From contig NZ_JBHLWI010000008.1 of the NCBI RefSeq assembly GCF_042432905.1, positions 1 to 64,000 on the forward strand: a stretch of 64,000 nucleotides of DNA, written 5' to 3'. This DNA comes from Fontibacter flavus. GTDB lineage: Bacteria; Bacteroidota; Bacteroidia; Cytophagales; Cyclobacteriaceae. Each line of letters starts with the position of its first letter. Position 1 is the first letter of the stretch. The position numbers and the translations under genes were made by a program. Below, piece by piece: positions 36,210 through 45,359 of this stretch. The notes under the pieces were generated by a model, which saw only the letters and a list, made by a program, of their open reading frames with translations, was not told where the DNA came from and searched no databases.

Positions 36210-37343
36210 TTAGATGTCGATCACTATAAAACCAAGTTCATCTGCAAGATTTTCAAATACCCATAGTTTTCCGTCTTTGGAAAAATACTTGACAAATTCA
36301 GTTGTCAACTCAGGAACCAAAACCTCAGAAGTCAAATTAAAATCAGAATCAAAAACTGATAAATACACCTTAATTTCTTGGAGTTCTGAGTGCAATGTAC
36401 CCTTTGCCTCTCCTTCTTTAAATATCCTTGTAGCAGATAACCGGAAATACCTCTTGTTCACACCATCCCATACAGGAGGGGCAAATGTTACTTGTTCCAA
36501 AAGTTTTTGATATTCTTCCTCTATCTGTTCAATTGTATGGAAACTCTTACCTTTTAAATCAGAAGCTCGATTTGGTGTCATACTGGGTTCACATTTTAGA
36601 GTTTTCAAATATTCCCCTTCGCCATTGAAAATAAATATTTCACTTGAATATTGGTGGCTAATGATGATTTGATCATTTTCAGAAGTCAAATAAACAATAG
36701 GATCCATAAAAGTGTAGTTTTGAGGGTCATCAATTTCCAATACGAAATTGTGGTAAGATTTTTCAGAATCGATATCAAATCGTTCAACTGAATTGTCTTT
36801 TACAGACAGAATATCCAAAAAAACTTCACGATTTTTATTTTCAAAACTTAACCCAAAAACCTTTAAATCATTTAAGCCTACTGCAATTTCTTTTTGAGGG
36901 ATTTTTCCAAACTTCAAACCATTAGAATCAATTGAATTAGTCCAATTGATCTTGTAGATAAGTGTACCATTCTTATGAAACAAAGCTGATCTATTAAATG
37001 ATTTAATAAAAAATAAACTATCTGATATTTCATAAATATCATTAACATACTCTCCTGTTCCATCAGGTCCATCAGAATCAAATGGATAATTATTGACAAA
37101 CTCAAGGTTATCAAGATCTACTTCATCAATTAAATGTTTGAACTTGTTAAATAAAAAAATGGAACTTTTCCTTTCATTTAAGTCAGATTTGAAAATATTT
37201 GATTCCAAATCCAAAAGGCTCTCTTTGGAATCAATAATAACAGTGTCAACTGAATACAAATTATTAAAGTTGGCCTGTTTATTTAATTTGGTTTGACAGG
37301 AAACTGAAATAAATAAAATAGTTAAATAGGTAAAATACTTCAT
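36210..37343 (-). CDS. L3: DUF4221-like 6-bladed propeller lipoprotein
   Basis: 377 residues, lipobox ISVSC (Cys16). Closest relative in the window is L1: DTVIIDS, SDLNERKSSIFLFNKFKH, the propeller motif SDGPDGTGEYV, and FAPPVWDGVNKRYFRLSATR are all shared in order. The two proteins have accumulated many changes, so the duplication is not recent. It follows peptide P3 (same six-Cys class as P1) after a perfect 10-bp hairpin. Confidence 0.82.
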   Translation of the reverse strand: MKYFTYLTILFISVSCQTKLNKQANFNNLYSVDTVIIDSKESLLDLESNIFKSDLNERKSSIFLFNKFKHLIDEVDLDNLEFVNNYPFDSDGPDGTGEYVNDIYEISDSLFFIKSFNRSALFHKNGTLIYKINWTNSIDSNGLKFGKIPQKEIAVGLNDLKVFGLSFENKNREVFLDILSVKDNSVERFDIDSEKSYHNFVLEIDDPQNYTFMDPIVYLTSENDQIIISHQYSSEIFIFNGEGEYLKTLKCEPSMTPNRASDLKGKSFHTIEQIEEEYQKLLEQVTFAPPVWDGVNKRYFRLSATRIFKEGEAKGTLHSELQEIKVYLSVFDSDFNLTSEVLVPELTTEFVKYFSKDGKLWVFENLADELGFIVIDI

Positions 37344-37363
37344 CTTTTTGTCAATTTATCTAA

Positions 37364-37392
37364 GAGGAAGCCATTCACCTTCTGGCTTCCTC
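37364..37392 (-). promoter_or_regulatory. Hairpin between P3 and L3
   Basis: GAGGAAGCCA (37364-37373) pairs perfectly with TGGCTTCCTC (37383-37392), 9-nt loop. No T-run on the minus strand. Probable partial terminator or processing site between peptide and lipoprotein. Confidence 0.7.
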
Positions 37393-37412
37393 AACATATT
37401 TATCTAATCATC

Positions 37413-37601
37413 CTATCTTTTTTGACAATATCCTCCTTTACACCAGTGTGTATGAGAATCACAACATACCGTTCCTGCAGGACATGCATTCCAACTACAA
37501 CCACCAGAAGAACCATACCCACCCGTAATCTTCTTCATCTGACTTCTCTCTAAAACTTCGTCAGAAGTAAGTCTTAACATTTCTAAATTTAACTTTTTCA
37601 T
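37413..37601 (-). CDS. P3: double-glycine-leader Cys-rich peptide (6 Cys)
   Basis: 62-residue precursor. The leader ends MKKITGG. The 34-residue core has C-x4-C-x5-CC-x6-C-x4-C, the same framework as P1 (SYGAC/SWNAC and CCD motifs align) and the ICK-type C-C-CC-C-C order. Upstream DNA, including the VKOR 3' end and covarying element, is almost identical to that of P4, while the core is different. Paired lipoprotein: L3. Confidence 0.85.
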   Translation of the reverse strand: MKKLNLEMLRLTSDEVLERSQMKKITGGYGSSGGCSWNACPAGTVCCDSHTHWCKGGYCQKR

Positions 37602-37616
37602 GATTTTTAGATTTTA

Positions 37617-37690
37617 TTAAATATTACTTTCCTCGGACATTAAAGTCACCCGAAGCCTGTGACCATTCATCGCGATTGAATATTTTTTAT
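37617..37690 (-). promoter_or_regulatory. Conserved upstream element with covarying inverted repeat (P3)
   Basis: GTCAC (37645-37649) pairs with GTGAC (37659-37663) around CCGAAGCCT. Compared with P2 and P5 the inner G-C pair is C-G, a compensatory change. A TCGCGA palindrome follows at 37669-37675. Confidence 0.7.
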
Positions 37691-37706
37691 CACAAAATGG
37701 TGTTTT

Positions 37707-39278
37707 TTATACCAGAATATATTTTAGATCATCTATACTGTAGGCTTTAGGTAACTCGTGTCCATTGATAAAGATGGTAGGTGTGTAGCTGATATTTTCC
37801 TGTTCGCACCAATTTAGCATGTCTTGAATGCGGGATTCCTGAGCTTTCAGTTCCCCGTTCATAGGGTATTTGGCTGCAAAGGCTTCATATTCCTTTTTCT
37901 CTGGCAGGTACCAATCGTCAAGTGCTTTTTGTATTTCCTCCTGACTTGCCTGAGCAGCTACTGCCATAATATGACTGATTGTTTTATACCTAATTGCATC
38001 TTCTCCGCCGGGATGAAATATGACCTGTAAGTTTATGTTTCCGGAAGCAAACAATTCTTCCAAAATAGGATGAGAATTAGCACATGGTCCGCAATAAGGA
38101 TTGCATACTTTGAGTACATGATATTTGGCATTTTCCCCTTTAAGTAATATTCCCAATCCTTCTGGATTATTGGAAATACTTCTTGAACCCGATAAAAAAT
38201 GTTCAAAGGTTTCACTATTGGAAAGAAATCTGGTCAGTTTGGTTTTTTGCTTTTGGAGTTCCTTTTTAGCTAGGAAATATGGCTTAAGACTCAGCCAAGC
38301 CACTACTGTCCCAATAAATAAGAAGGAAAACAATGTCAAATCTTGAAATTGTACGGAGCCGGTATTTACAAGAAAAATCTGACTAAGCAATATTTCTGCG
38401 AGCAGTACTGTCGAAATCCAAAGGCACAGCATGCACCACTTCTTGATTTTTGCCCATTGATAATAGATGGAAATGGGAATTATGAATACTCCGGACAGAC
38501 TCAAATAGCCAAAAAACTGCAAACCTGATCCTGAAAATGAAGTCAAAAGCAAAAAGAGAACTCCAGAAAAGAAGTAGGCAAAAACTATGATGCTTAAACT
38601 TATCCCTCCTGGCAATGAAAAGGAAGAAATAACTGAGTTACAGTCTTTATTTTCCACTCCTGTACAAAAATCTTTTATTGCTTTATTGCCCTTATCAACT
38701 TCTGACCAAAGCAAAACAGTGGAAATGAACAATCCAATAGCTTTTATCAGGAAAAGGGACAAAATTACAAGAGCTTGGTTTGGGTTTGCGAAAATAGGCT
38801 GATAAAAAGCAATTAACCCAATGAGACTTATTAATCCTAGGGAAATACATAAAAAACGGAAGACGAAAGCATCCTGCTGTCTCGCCTTAAATCCAGGTTC
38901 ACCTGATTTATCAGACTTTTCCAATAGCAAGGTCACACCAGTCCAGTTTTTGCCAAAATCCTCTTTTGAAGTGTTTTTAATTTTCCCCTTTTCATCCAGT
39001 TAGGATACGGTATCTATTTCCGATTTAGTAAGCACACTAAAAAAAGGATGTCCATTTTCTTGAATCTGTATTATACAGGGCAACGGAATTTGTTCTAACT
39101 TTTCTATAGTAAGGTTGAGTCCAAGGCTGTCCACCTTATATTGTTTCAAGGTATCTGAAATGGAAAGCAAGGATTCCTGTTCAGGATGGGATCCTACTAT
39201 TTCTTCCAGGTAGCCCTTAGTAAAAGGAATATCCAGTAGCCGCAGAATTTTCTTTAAAATCAAAAACGAATTTTCCAT
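37707..39278 (-). pseudogene. VKOR-thioredoxin protein with N-terminal C39-like domain, interrupted by one stop
   Basis: Residues 1-92 form a C39-like domain without catalytic Cys (GHPFFSVLTKSEIDTVS keeps the His strand). Then comes a TAA (39000-39002), and the same frame continues to 37707 with no other break. The second part has five or so helices with the VKOR cysteines (DFC...DC and WCMLC), then a thioredoxin-fold domain with CNPYCGPC and the cis-Pro region YTPTIFINGHELP. One base change (TAA from TAC) would restore a 523-residue protein. A GTG at 38936 could restart translation, so the product may be split rather than lost. The likely role is disulfide formation in the peptides. Confidence 0.82.
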
Positions 39279-39286
39279 AAAAACTT

Positions 39287-39358
39287 AGGTTAAAAACAGC
39301 TTCATCAGAAATAATCTCTTTCAAAAGATTAATTACGTTGGCTAACCTAAAAAATAAA
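39287..39358. repeat. Direct repeat, copy 1 (upstream of VKOR)
   Basis: About 70 bp (ataaaaacttaggttaaaaa, then cagcttcatcagaaataatc) also found at 46923-46999 upstream of L6. The same minus-strand frame reads LLKEIISDEAVFNLSFY in both, but it is not in frame with the downstream genes. It may be a regulatory leader or a relic. Confidence 0.6.
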
Positions 39359-39548
39359 TTTTTAAATACCAAACCCATATTGCGTTATAACCTACTAATT
39401 TGAAGGCATTTAAATTATTTTAATAGCAATAAACCAAAGATAATTCTAAAAACTTCGTTTTACCCCCCTCCTCCAAACTAATTGATAAGTGAATTTGAAG
39501 TTTTCGGGATTTAAAACTTTTTTTATAGTTTTTGAAAAAATTCTGTAT

Positions 39549-40524
39549 TCAGTTGTCCGAAGGTTGTACCTTTGGATAACATGGCTGCCTGCAGGTTTCG
39601 CCTTCGTACCCCTGGTAAAGGATTTTCAACTCCTTTCCAAAATAGGCCAAAGGCTTAAATACCAATGATACCAAGCCACATGCTCCGGATGGCCCGGAGC
39701 GGTAGTCGCGAATCCGCTGCATGATATCCCCAGTCATGCGGGTATCGAAATAGGAAATGGGCAGGTTCATCAATTTGATAAAAAAATCCGAAACAAGTGA
39801 AATATTAACCCGGGTCGTCAAGTGCAGCAAAATCCAGCTGCGGAGCACTTCCACGCTGATCCTCCCTAGAAAGAGCATGATCTGTGCAAAAAGGACCAGG
39901 TAGATAAAGTTAATATCTTGGTTTTGGATCCCCACATCCACAATACTCTGGGTAAGGAAAGGAAAAATCAACTGCAAGAGACTGCCTAACAGCAATCCGA
40001 TGGCCAGCTGGGCTATCAGGTTTTTATAGTTGAAGAGGTATTTGAACAGGAAGCTGAGGGAACGCTTTTCCTTTTCCTCCCATTTCATTTTCCTGAATGT
40101 AGGGGTAGGTTCCAGCAGAAGGATGATGCCTTCTTTGGTATTTTCATCGGCATTGTTTCCTATATCTTGAAATAAATTCCTGCTTGGTATATTGAATTAA
40201 ACCATAGGCAGGATCGGAAATATAGACCGTATCTTTCCTGATTTTATACACCACTACAAAGTGTTGCTTGTCCCAATGGACGATAAGGGGCAACGGTGCA
40301 TGTTTGAGTTTCTCAAAACTCAGCTTGGCACCTATTGTTTTGAATCCCATGGCCTCTGCGGCATCACTCAGTTTCAATAAGCTGCTACCTTCCCTCGTCG
40401 TTTCCGATATCTCCCGGATTTCCTTTAATGATACCAGTTTGCCATAGTGCTTGGCTATGATGCGTAGGCAGGTGGGGCCACAGTCTTTAGCATCGGGTTG
40501 TTTATAGAATGGGAAGGATTTCAT
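39549..40524 (-). pseudogene. Frameshifted and truncated C39-peptidase ABC exporter (copy B)
   Basis: The first ORF (40524-40144) encodes a complete C39 domain with Cys15, His88 and Asp104 (SDPAYG). A one-base deletion near 40160, relative to copy C, ends it at QCR. The second ORF (40088-39549) continues with the exporter membrane domain (YLFNYKNLIAQLAIGLLLGS, FPFLTQSIVDVGIQNQDI, FDTRMTGDIMQRIRD) and then diverges at about 39704 into GC-richer sequence unlike an ABC protein. The whole ATPase domain is absent. Not a working exporter. Confidence 0.85.
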
Positions 40525-40592
40525 TGGGAAAAGGAAGTGAAATTCAAAAACTTCATTTTTAAACTTCTCTTATAAAAAGTAATACTTAACAT

Positions 40593-41663
40593 CTATTTCA
40601 ATTTTACAATGCCAATGATGGGGTTTTGCTCTTCAAATTCTTTAGATGCATATTTTGAATTTTTAACAAAATAAAAAACATTATGAGTAGTATCCAATGG
40701 ACGCAACAGCACCCTATCTCCATCATCATCCAAAATTCCTAATTCAAAATTATATGCTCTTTCGTTTTTTTTATCAAAAATGAACATCATTATCTCATTT
40801 CCAGATTTAAAGTAATGAGAAGTGATATAATTGGAAGTATTTACGATGTTACAAATCCAATAAATTTTGTTTCCTTTTTCATCCTTATTAGGTTTAGGAA
40901 AGTTGAGTTTTGCAAATGGTTCCAACTTATTGTCAATATACTCAAACAGGGTATCACGAAGTATTGGTTCATTAGTTGTGACAGGAGTGTAAACAAATTT
41001 TTTCAAATTATAGCCGCTCCAATAGTGACGGTACCCTAATGTAGAAGCTGACCTTTTCTCTAAAAAAACCTTCCTTAGCATAAGGGTATCCAAAATATCC
41101 AATTCTGAATCCATGGTATATAATACTGTTTGATTAGAATATCCTCCATCTACTTTGATGTCATACATTTGGGTGATTGCTTTTAGATTTCCGTCAGAGT
41201 ATTCTAAAAAATCGAAATTTGTTGGCAACTTTCTCTCCATCAAAAGTTCGTGATTTTCCGAAAAAACCATCACCTTTCCACCACTGCCCAAGAAAAAGTT
41301 TCCTGTTCTACTGTCCCATGCAAATCCTGTTAGAAACCTATATTCTCCTGGACCATCTCCCTTTTTTCCCAGATTTTTTATATACTTACCATCATCATCA
41401 AAAATCAAGACCCTCCCTGTTCCATCAACCACATATAACAAGCCTCCGAAAAAATATACTTCTGATATTCGGCTTATTAAAACTTCCGAATTTGTTTCCA
41501 GTTTGACAATCTTTATTGATTTCGAAAGCATATCCAATTTTAATTCGTTGTCTATATTTTGAGGGACCTCTATATATAGCATATTTGATGTATCGGACCT
41601 ATTACAGGAAGTCAAAACCAGAACCACAAATGAGATACTGAGTACAATTAAAATTTTTTTCAT
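40593..41663 (-). CDS. L4: 6-bladed beta-propeller lipoprotein
   Basis: 356 residues, lipobox LVLTSC (Cys20). Same subfamily as L2: LYIEVPQNI versus IHIEVPLAI near the N terminus, KNLGKKGDGPGEYRFL, RPLDTTHNVFYFVKN near the end, and identical EEQNPI-GIVKLK ends. It follows P4 after a 10-bp hairpin and precedes exporter copy B. Proposed cognate partner of P4. Confidence 0.82.
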   Translation of the reverse strand: MKKILIVLSISFVVLVLTSCNRSDTSNMLYIEVPQNIDNELKLDMLSKSIKIVKLETNSEVLISRISEVYFFGGLLYVVDGTGRVLIFDDDGKYIKNLGKKGDGPGEYRFLTGFAWDSRTGNFFLGSGGKVMVFSENHELLMERKLPTNFDFLEYSDGNLKAITQMYDIKVDGGYSNQTVLYTMDSELDILDTLMLRKVFLEKRSASTLGYRHYWSGYNLKKFVYTPVTTNEPILRDTLFEYIDNKLEPFAKLNFPKPNKDEKGNKIYWICNIVNTSNYITSHYFKSGNEIMMFIFDKKNERAYNFELGILDDDGDRVLLRPLDTTHNVFYFVKNSKYASKEFEEQNPIIGIVKLK

Positions 41664-41727
41664 AATTAAATTAATAAATCATTATTTTTGCACTTAGTAA
41701 TTTTTAATTAATTGACATGATGTTTAA

Positions 41728-41755
41728 GGTAGGGTTTAGAATCCCAAACCCTACC
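41728..41755 (-). promoter_or_regulatory. Hairpin between P4 and L4
   Basis: GGTAGGGTTT (41728-41737) pairs perfectly with AAACCCTACC (41746-41755), 8-nt loop. On the minus strand it is followed by TTAAAC, not a T-run. Confidence 0.7.
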
Positions 41756-41764
41756 TAAATCCTG

Positions 41765-42001
41765 CTATGCTCCGTTGCAGGTAACGTCAGGTTGAACGCA
41801 AACTACTTGAGCTACTTCTAGTGCCTCACTAGTATCATTGGCGGCTACTAAGAATTGGTCCCCTTGACCAGGACCACCTACATGTCCACAATAACATACC
41901 CATGATCCTCCACCTGCCCCCCCGGTAATCTTCTTCATCTGATTTCTCCCAAGTACTTCATCGGAAGTAAGCCTTAACATTTCCAATCTTAACTTTTTCA
42001 T
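41765..42001 (-). CDS. P4: double-glycine-leader Cys-rich peptide (4 Cys)
   Basis: 78-residue precursor, the longest of the five. The leader ends MKKITGG, and the core begins AGGGSWVCYCGH. Pattern is C-x-C-x29-C-x6-C: the same outer framework as P2 with a longer middle. The middle (about residues 45-65) is acidic and could be helical. Covarying upstream element at 42043-42063. Paired lipoprotein: L4. Confidence 0.85.
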   Translation of the reverse strand: MKKLRLEMLRLTSDEVLGRNQMKKITGGAGGGSWVCYCGHVGGPGQGDQFLVAANDTSEALEVAQVVCVQPDVTCNGA

Positions 42002-42015
42002 GATTTTTGATTTTA

Positions 42016-42090
42016 TTAAATATTACTTTCCTCGGACATTAAAGTCACCCGAAGCCTGTGACCATTCATCGCGATTGAATATTTTTTATC
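42016..42090 (-). promoter_or_regulatory. Conserved upstream element with covarying inverted repeat (P4)
   Basis: AGTCAC...GTGACC stem (42043-42063) and TCGCGA palindrome; nearly identical to the P3 copy through the whole 90-bp interval to the VKOR stop codon. Confidence 0.7.
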
Positions 42091-42106
42091 ACAAAATGGT
42101 GTTTTT

Positions 42107-42967
42107 TTATACCAGAATATATTTTAGATCTTCTATACTGTAAGCTTTAGGTAATTCATGCCCATTGATAAAGATTGTGGGTGTGTAACTGATATTTTCC
42201 TGTTCGCACCAATTTAGCATGTCTTGTATGCGGGATTCCTGAGCTTTCAGTTCCCCGTTCATAGGGTATTTGGCTGCAAAGGTTTCATACTCCTTCTTCT
42301 CAGGCAGGTACCAATCGTCAAGTGCTTTTTGTATTTCCTCCTGACTGGCTTGAGCAGCTACTGCCATAATATGACTGATTGTTTTATATTTAATTGTATC
42401 TCCTCCGCCGGGATGAAATACGACCTGTAAGTTTATGTTTCCGGTAGCAAATAATTCTTCCAAAATAGGATGTGAATTAGCACATGGTCCGCAATAAGGA
42501 TTGCATACTTTGAGTACATGATATTTGGCATTTTCCCCTTTAAGTAATATTCCCAATCCTTCTGGATTATTGGAAATTCTTCTTGAACCCGATAAAAAAT
42601 GATCTAAGGTTTCACTGTTGGAAAGAAATCTGGTCAGTTTGGTTTTTTGCTTTTGGAGTTCCTTTTTAGCCAGGAAATATGGCTTAAGACTCAGCCAAGC
42701 TATAACAGTTCCTATAAATAGAAAGGAAAACAAAGCCAATTCCTGAAATTGTACAGAGACTGTGTTCACCAGAAAAATCTAACTAAGCAGGATTACTGCG
42801 AGCAGTACTGCCGAGATCCAAAGGCACAGCACACACCACTTTTTAATTTTTGACCATTGGTTATAGATGGATATGGGAATTACAAATACTCCGGACAGAC
42901 TCAAATAGCCAGGTAACTGCAAACCTGATACTGAAAATGAAGTCAAAAGCAAAAAGGAATTCTCCAT
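42107..42967 (-). pseudogene. Internally deleted VKOR-thioredoxin copy with a nonsense codon
   Basis: Starts MENSFLLLTSFSVSG: the first five codons of the C39-like domain are joined directly to the fourth VKOR helix of the other copy, removing about 130-140 residues. The junction is a TTTTTGCTTTTG microhomology. The C-x-x-C motif WCVLC remains. A CAG-to-TAG change at 42779-42781 then stops the frame after VILLS. The rest (42769-42107) still encodes an intact thioredoxin domain with CNPYCGPC, nearly identical to the other copy. Confidence 0.85.
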
Positions 42968-43167
42968 AAAAACTAAAATTTCCAAAATACCTAATCATTC
43001 TACCAAGTGCTTCAAAATAATAAAGGCACATATGAACTTAAACATTAGATTTTGAAATTCCAAAAACACAAAACAATACAATCCTATGAAAATCAATAAA
43101 TTGCATTATTCTAAGCTCATAGTTCAGAATTATATTTTAAAATCTTCGTTTTACCCCCCCCCTCTAT

Positions 43168-44034
43168 TCAAATTAATTGGTAAGTAAATAGAAGATTTAC
43201 AGAATTTTTGACTTTTTTCATAGATTTTATAAAAAAGTTAAAGTACAATTTTATAAAAATCACGTATTTGAATGTAAGTTCACTGAAAATATCCGAAACA
43301 AGTGAAATATTAATCCGGGTCGTCAAGTGCAGCAAAATCCAACTTCGGAGCACTTCCACGCTAATCCTGCCCAAAAACAGCATGATCTGTGCAAAAAGCA
43401 CCAGATAGATAAAGTTGATGTCCTGGTTCTGGATCCCCACATCCACAATGCTCTGCGTCAAAAAGGGGAAGATCAACTGCAACAGACTGCCTACCAACAA
43501 CCCGATCGCCAACTGGGCAATCAGGTTTTTATAATTGAAGAGGTATTTGAACAGGAAGCTGAGGGAACGTTTTTCTTTTTCCTCCCATTTCATTTTTCTG
43601 AAGGTAGGGGTAGGTTCAAGCAGGAGCGTAATACCTTCTTTGGTATGCTCATCGGCATTGTTGCCGATCCATCGTGAAATAAATTCTTTTTTAGAATACT
43701 GGATCAGACCATAAGCTGGATCTGAGATATAGACAATATCTTTTCTGATTTTATACACCACTACAAAGTGATGTTTGTTCCAGTGGACAATAACTGGAAG
43801 GGGGGCTTCACTAAGTTTATTAAAATTCAATTTTGCCCCTATGGACTTAAGTCCCATAGCCTCTGCTGCATCACTGAGTTTCAATAAGCTACTTCCTTCC
43901 CTCGTAGTTTCGGATATTTCTCTGATTTCTTTGAGGGAAATCAGCTTGCCATAGTGCTTGGCTATGATGCGCAAGCAGGTGGGACCACAGTCTTTAAAGT
44001 CGGGTTGTTTGTAAAAGGGGAAGGTGGTTTTCAA
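43168..44034 (-). pseudogene. Truncated C39-peptidase ABC exporter (copy C)
   Basis: 288-residue ORF with a complete C39 domain (Cys16 in DCGPTCL, His89, Asp105 in SDPAYG) and the start of the membrane domain, which is intact through INISLVSD (about residue 248). The last 40 residues (IFSELTFKYV onward) are unrelated, AT-rich and low in complexity, so the gene is cut at about 43291. No ATPase. The C39 domain alone could in principle still cleave leaders. It follows L5 by 38 bp. Confidence 0.85.
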
Positions 44035-44072
44035 AATAATCCGTTCTTTTTAAGAAATGTTTTCCATAAAAA

Positions 44073-45248
44073 TTATTTTAAAAACACTCTGTAACGATAA
44101 TAAACATTATAATCCAATTCGTTTTCTGAAGAACGCTTTACGTATAAAATATCATTTGAATCCATAAAGTGTACTGAACCAGAAATTGGAAGTTCTGAAA
44201 TTGCACCCTGAATTCCGTTTTTATCGATTAGGATATATTTTACTTTTCGGTAATTCTCCAATGTAGACCAGTATTCCGGATCACTATGAAACTCCTCACC
44301 TTTTGCTCGAAAAGTATCATAAATTTCTTGGGGTAATTCTGTGTGAAATTCTGCTAAAAAGTAATTGCCTCCACTGAATAATTGTGTAAAAAATGGATAT
44401 AATACATAGTCATTTTTGGGATCGAAGGGAAAATCAACTTTTCTTTCAGGATGAATAAGCGATATTTGGAAAAGGGGAGAAATGCCTGCATCTTTCAATT
44501 CATAAAAAAACAGCTCATTGCCAACACTTGGGAGTACTGCTACTCTATTATCACTTTTCGAAACCTGCAAATAGGAAGAAACCCTCCCCGCCCATTTCTC
44601 TTCAAGTCTTGGACTCCACGTTTTTGGATATAAATTAATTGTTTTTAATTCTTCAGTATCCCTATAATAGATATATCCAATATCAGCATTTTCATAAAAG
44701 CTCCAATTCTCGGATTTTTCGTCTAAAAATAGATCTGGAATCATATTTAAATCCTGACCGATAATAAAGGTTTTGCCATCATTTTCAAGGACTGAAAAAC
44801 TCCTGTGTGAATTGTAAATGGTAAGAAAATTTAGCCCTTTTGTTAGTGCTGGACTTTGGGCTATTTTTTTAAAGTTCCCATCGAAAAAATTAAACTTATG
44901 CTCTGGAGACATTTCCTTGATTACTATTCCTTCTTGCCAAAAAGCCACTTCCAAAGGAATTTCTACCTTATTAGGACCTTCTCCCTTTGGTTCAAACCGT
45001 GAAATAATATTTCCCTTAAGATCTGTAATCAATAATTCCTCCATTTGCCTCTCATTGAAAAGGAGATGCTGCGTTTGTTCATTTTTGTCAGCAAGATATA
45101 GTTCAACCAGTGATTCAATCCTAAGAGAATCCAAAAACTCAAATTCAACTTCTCCTTCATTTGAAATCAGTTCAATTTTTTTTTGTCCTGTGGTGCAGGC
45201 AAACTGTATGAAAATAATTATTAAGAACAATGAATTCTTGAAAATCAT
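44073..45248 (-). CDS. L5: divergent 6-bladed propeller lipoprotein
   Basis: 391 residues, lipobox IQFAC (Cys18). Has the propeller motif as SRFEPKGEGPNKVEIPLEV, but shows no close similarity to the L1/L3 or L2/L4 subfamilies beyond that. It follows the eight-Cys peptide P5 after a 13-bp hairpin and precedes exporter copy C. Proposed cognate partner of P5. Confidence 0.78.
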   Translation of the reverse strand: MIFKNSLFLIIIFIQFACTTGQKKIELISNEGEVEFEFLDSLRIESLVELYLADKNEQTQHLLFNERQMEELLITDLKGNIISRFEPKGEGPNKVEIPLEVAFWQEGIVIKEMSPEHKFNFFDGNFKKIAQSPALTKGLNFLTIYNSHRSFSVLENDGKTFIIGQDLNMIPDLFLDEKSENWSFYENADIGYIYYRDTEELKTINLYPKTWSPRLEEKWAGRVSSYLQVSKSDNRVAVLPSVGNELFFYELKDAGISPLFQISLIHPERKVDFPFDPKNDYVLYPFFTQLFSGGNYFLAEFHTELPQEIYDTFRAKGEEFHSDPEYWSTLENYRKVKYILIDKNGIQGAISELPISGSVHFMDSNDILYVKRSSENELDYNVYYRYRVFLK

Positions 45249-45307
45249 ATAATTCTATTTTAGGGGAACAATTCAGAAAATATCTATTTACATTTTTAAT
45301 ATTAAAG

Positions 45308-45352
45308 ATCACAAAACTGTACTAGTATGAATTCATCGCACAGTTTTGTGAT
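45308..45352 (-). promoter_or_regulatory. Hairpin between P5 and L5
   Basis: ATCACAAAACTGT (45308-45320) pairs perfectly with ACAGTTTTGTGAT (45340-45352): 13 bp with a 19-nt loop, the longest of the five. It lies 8 nt after the P5 stop. Confidence 0.72.
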
Positions 45353-45359
45353 TTACTTT

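Noticed and set aside
38934..38936. GTG at 38936 as the native start of the VKOR gene
   Set aside because: The frame continues upstream through sequence homologous to the linker and C39-like domain; the apparent start is a consequence of the TAA at 39000-39002. Restart there remains possible but is not the ancestral start.
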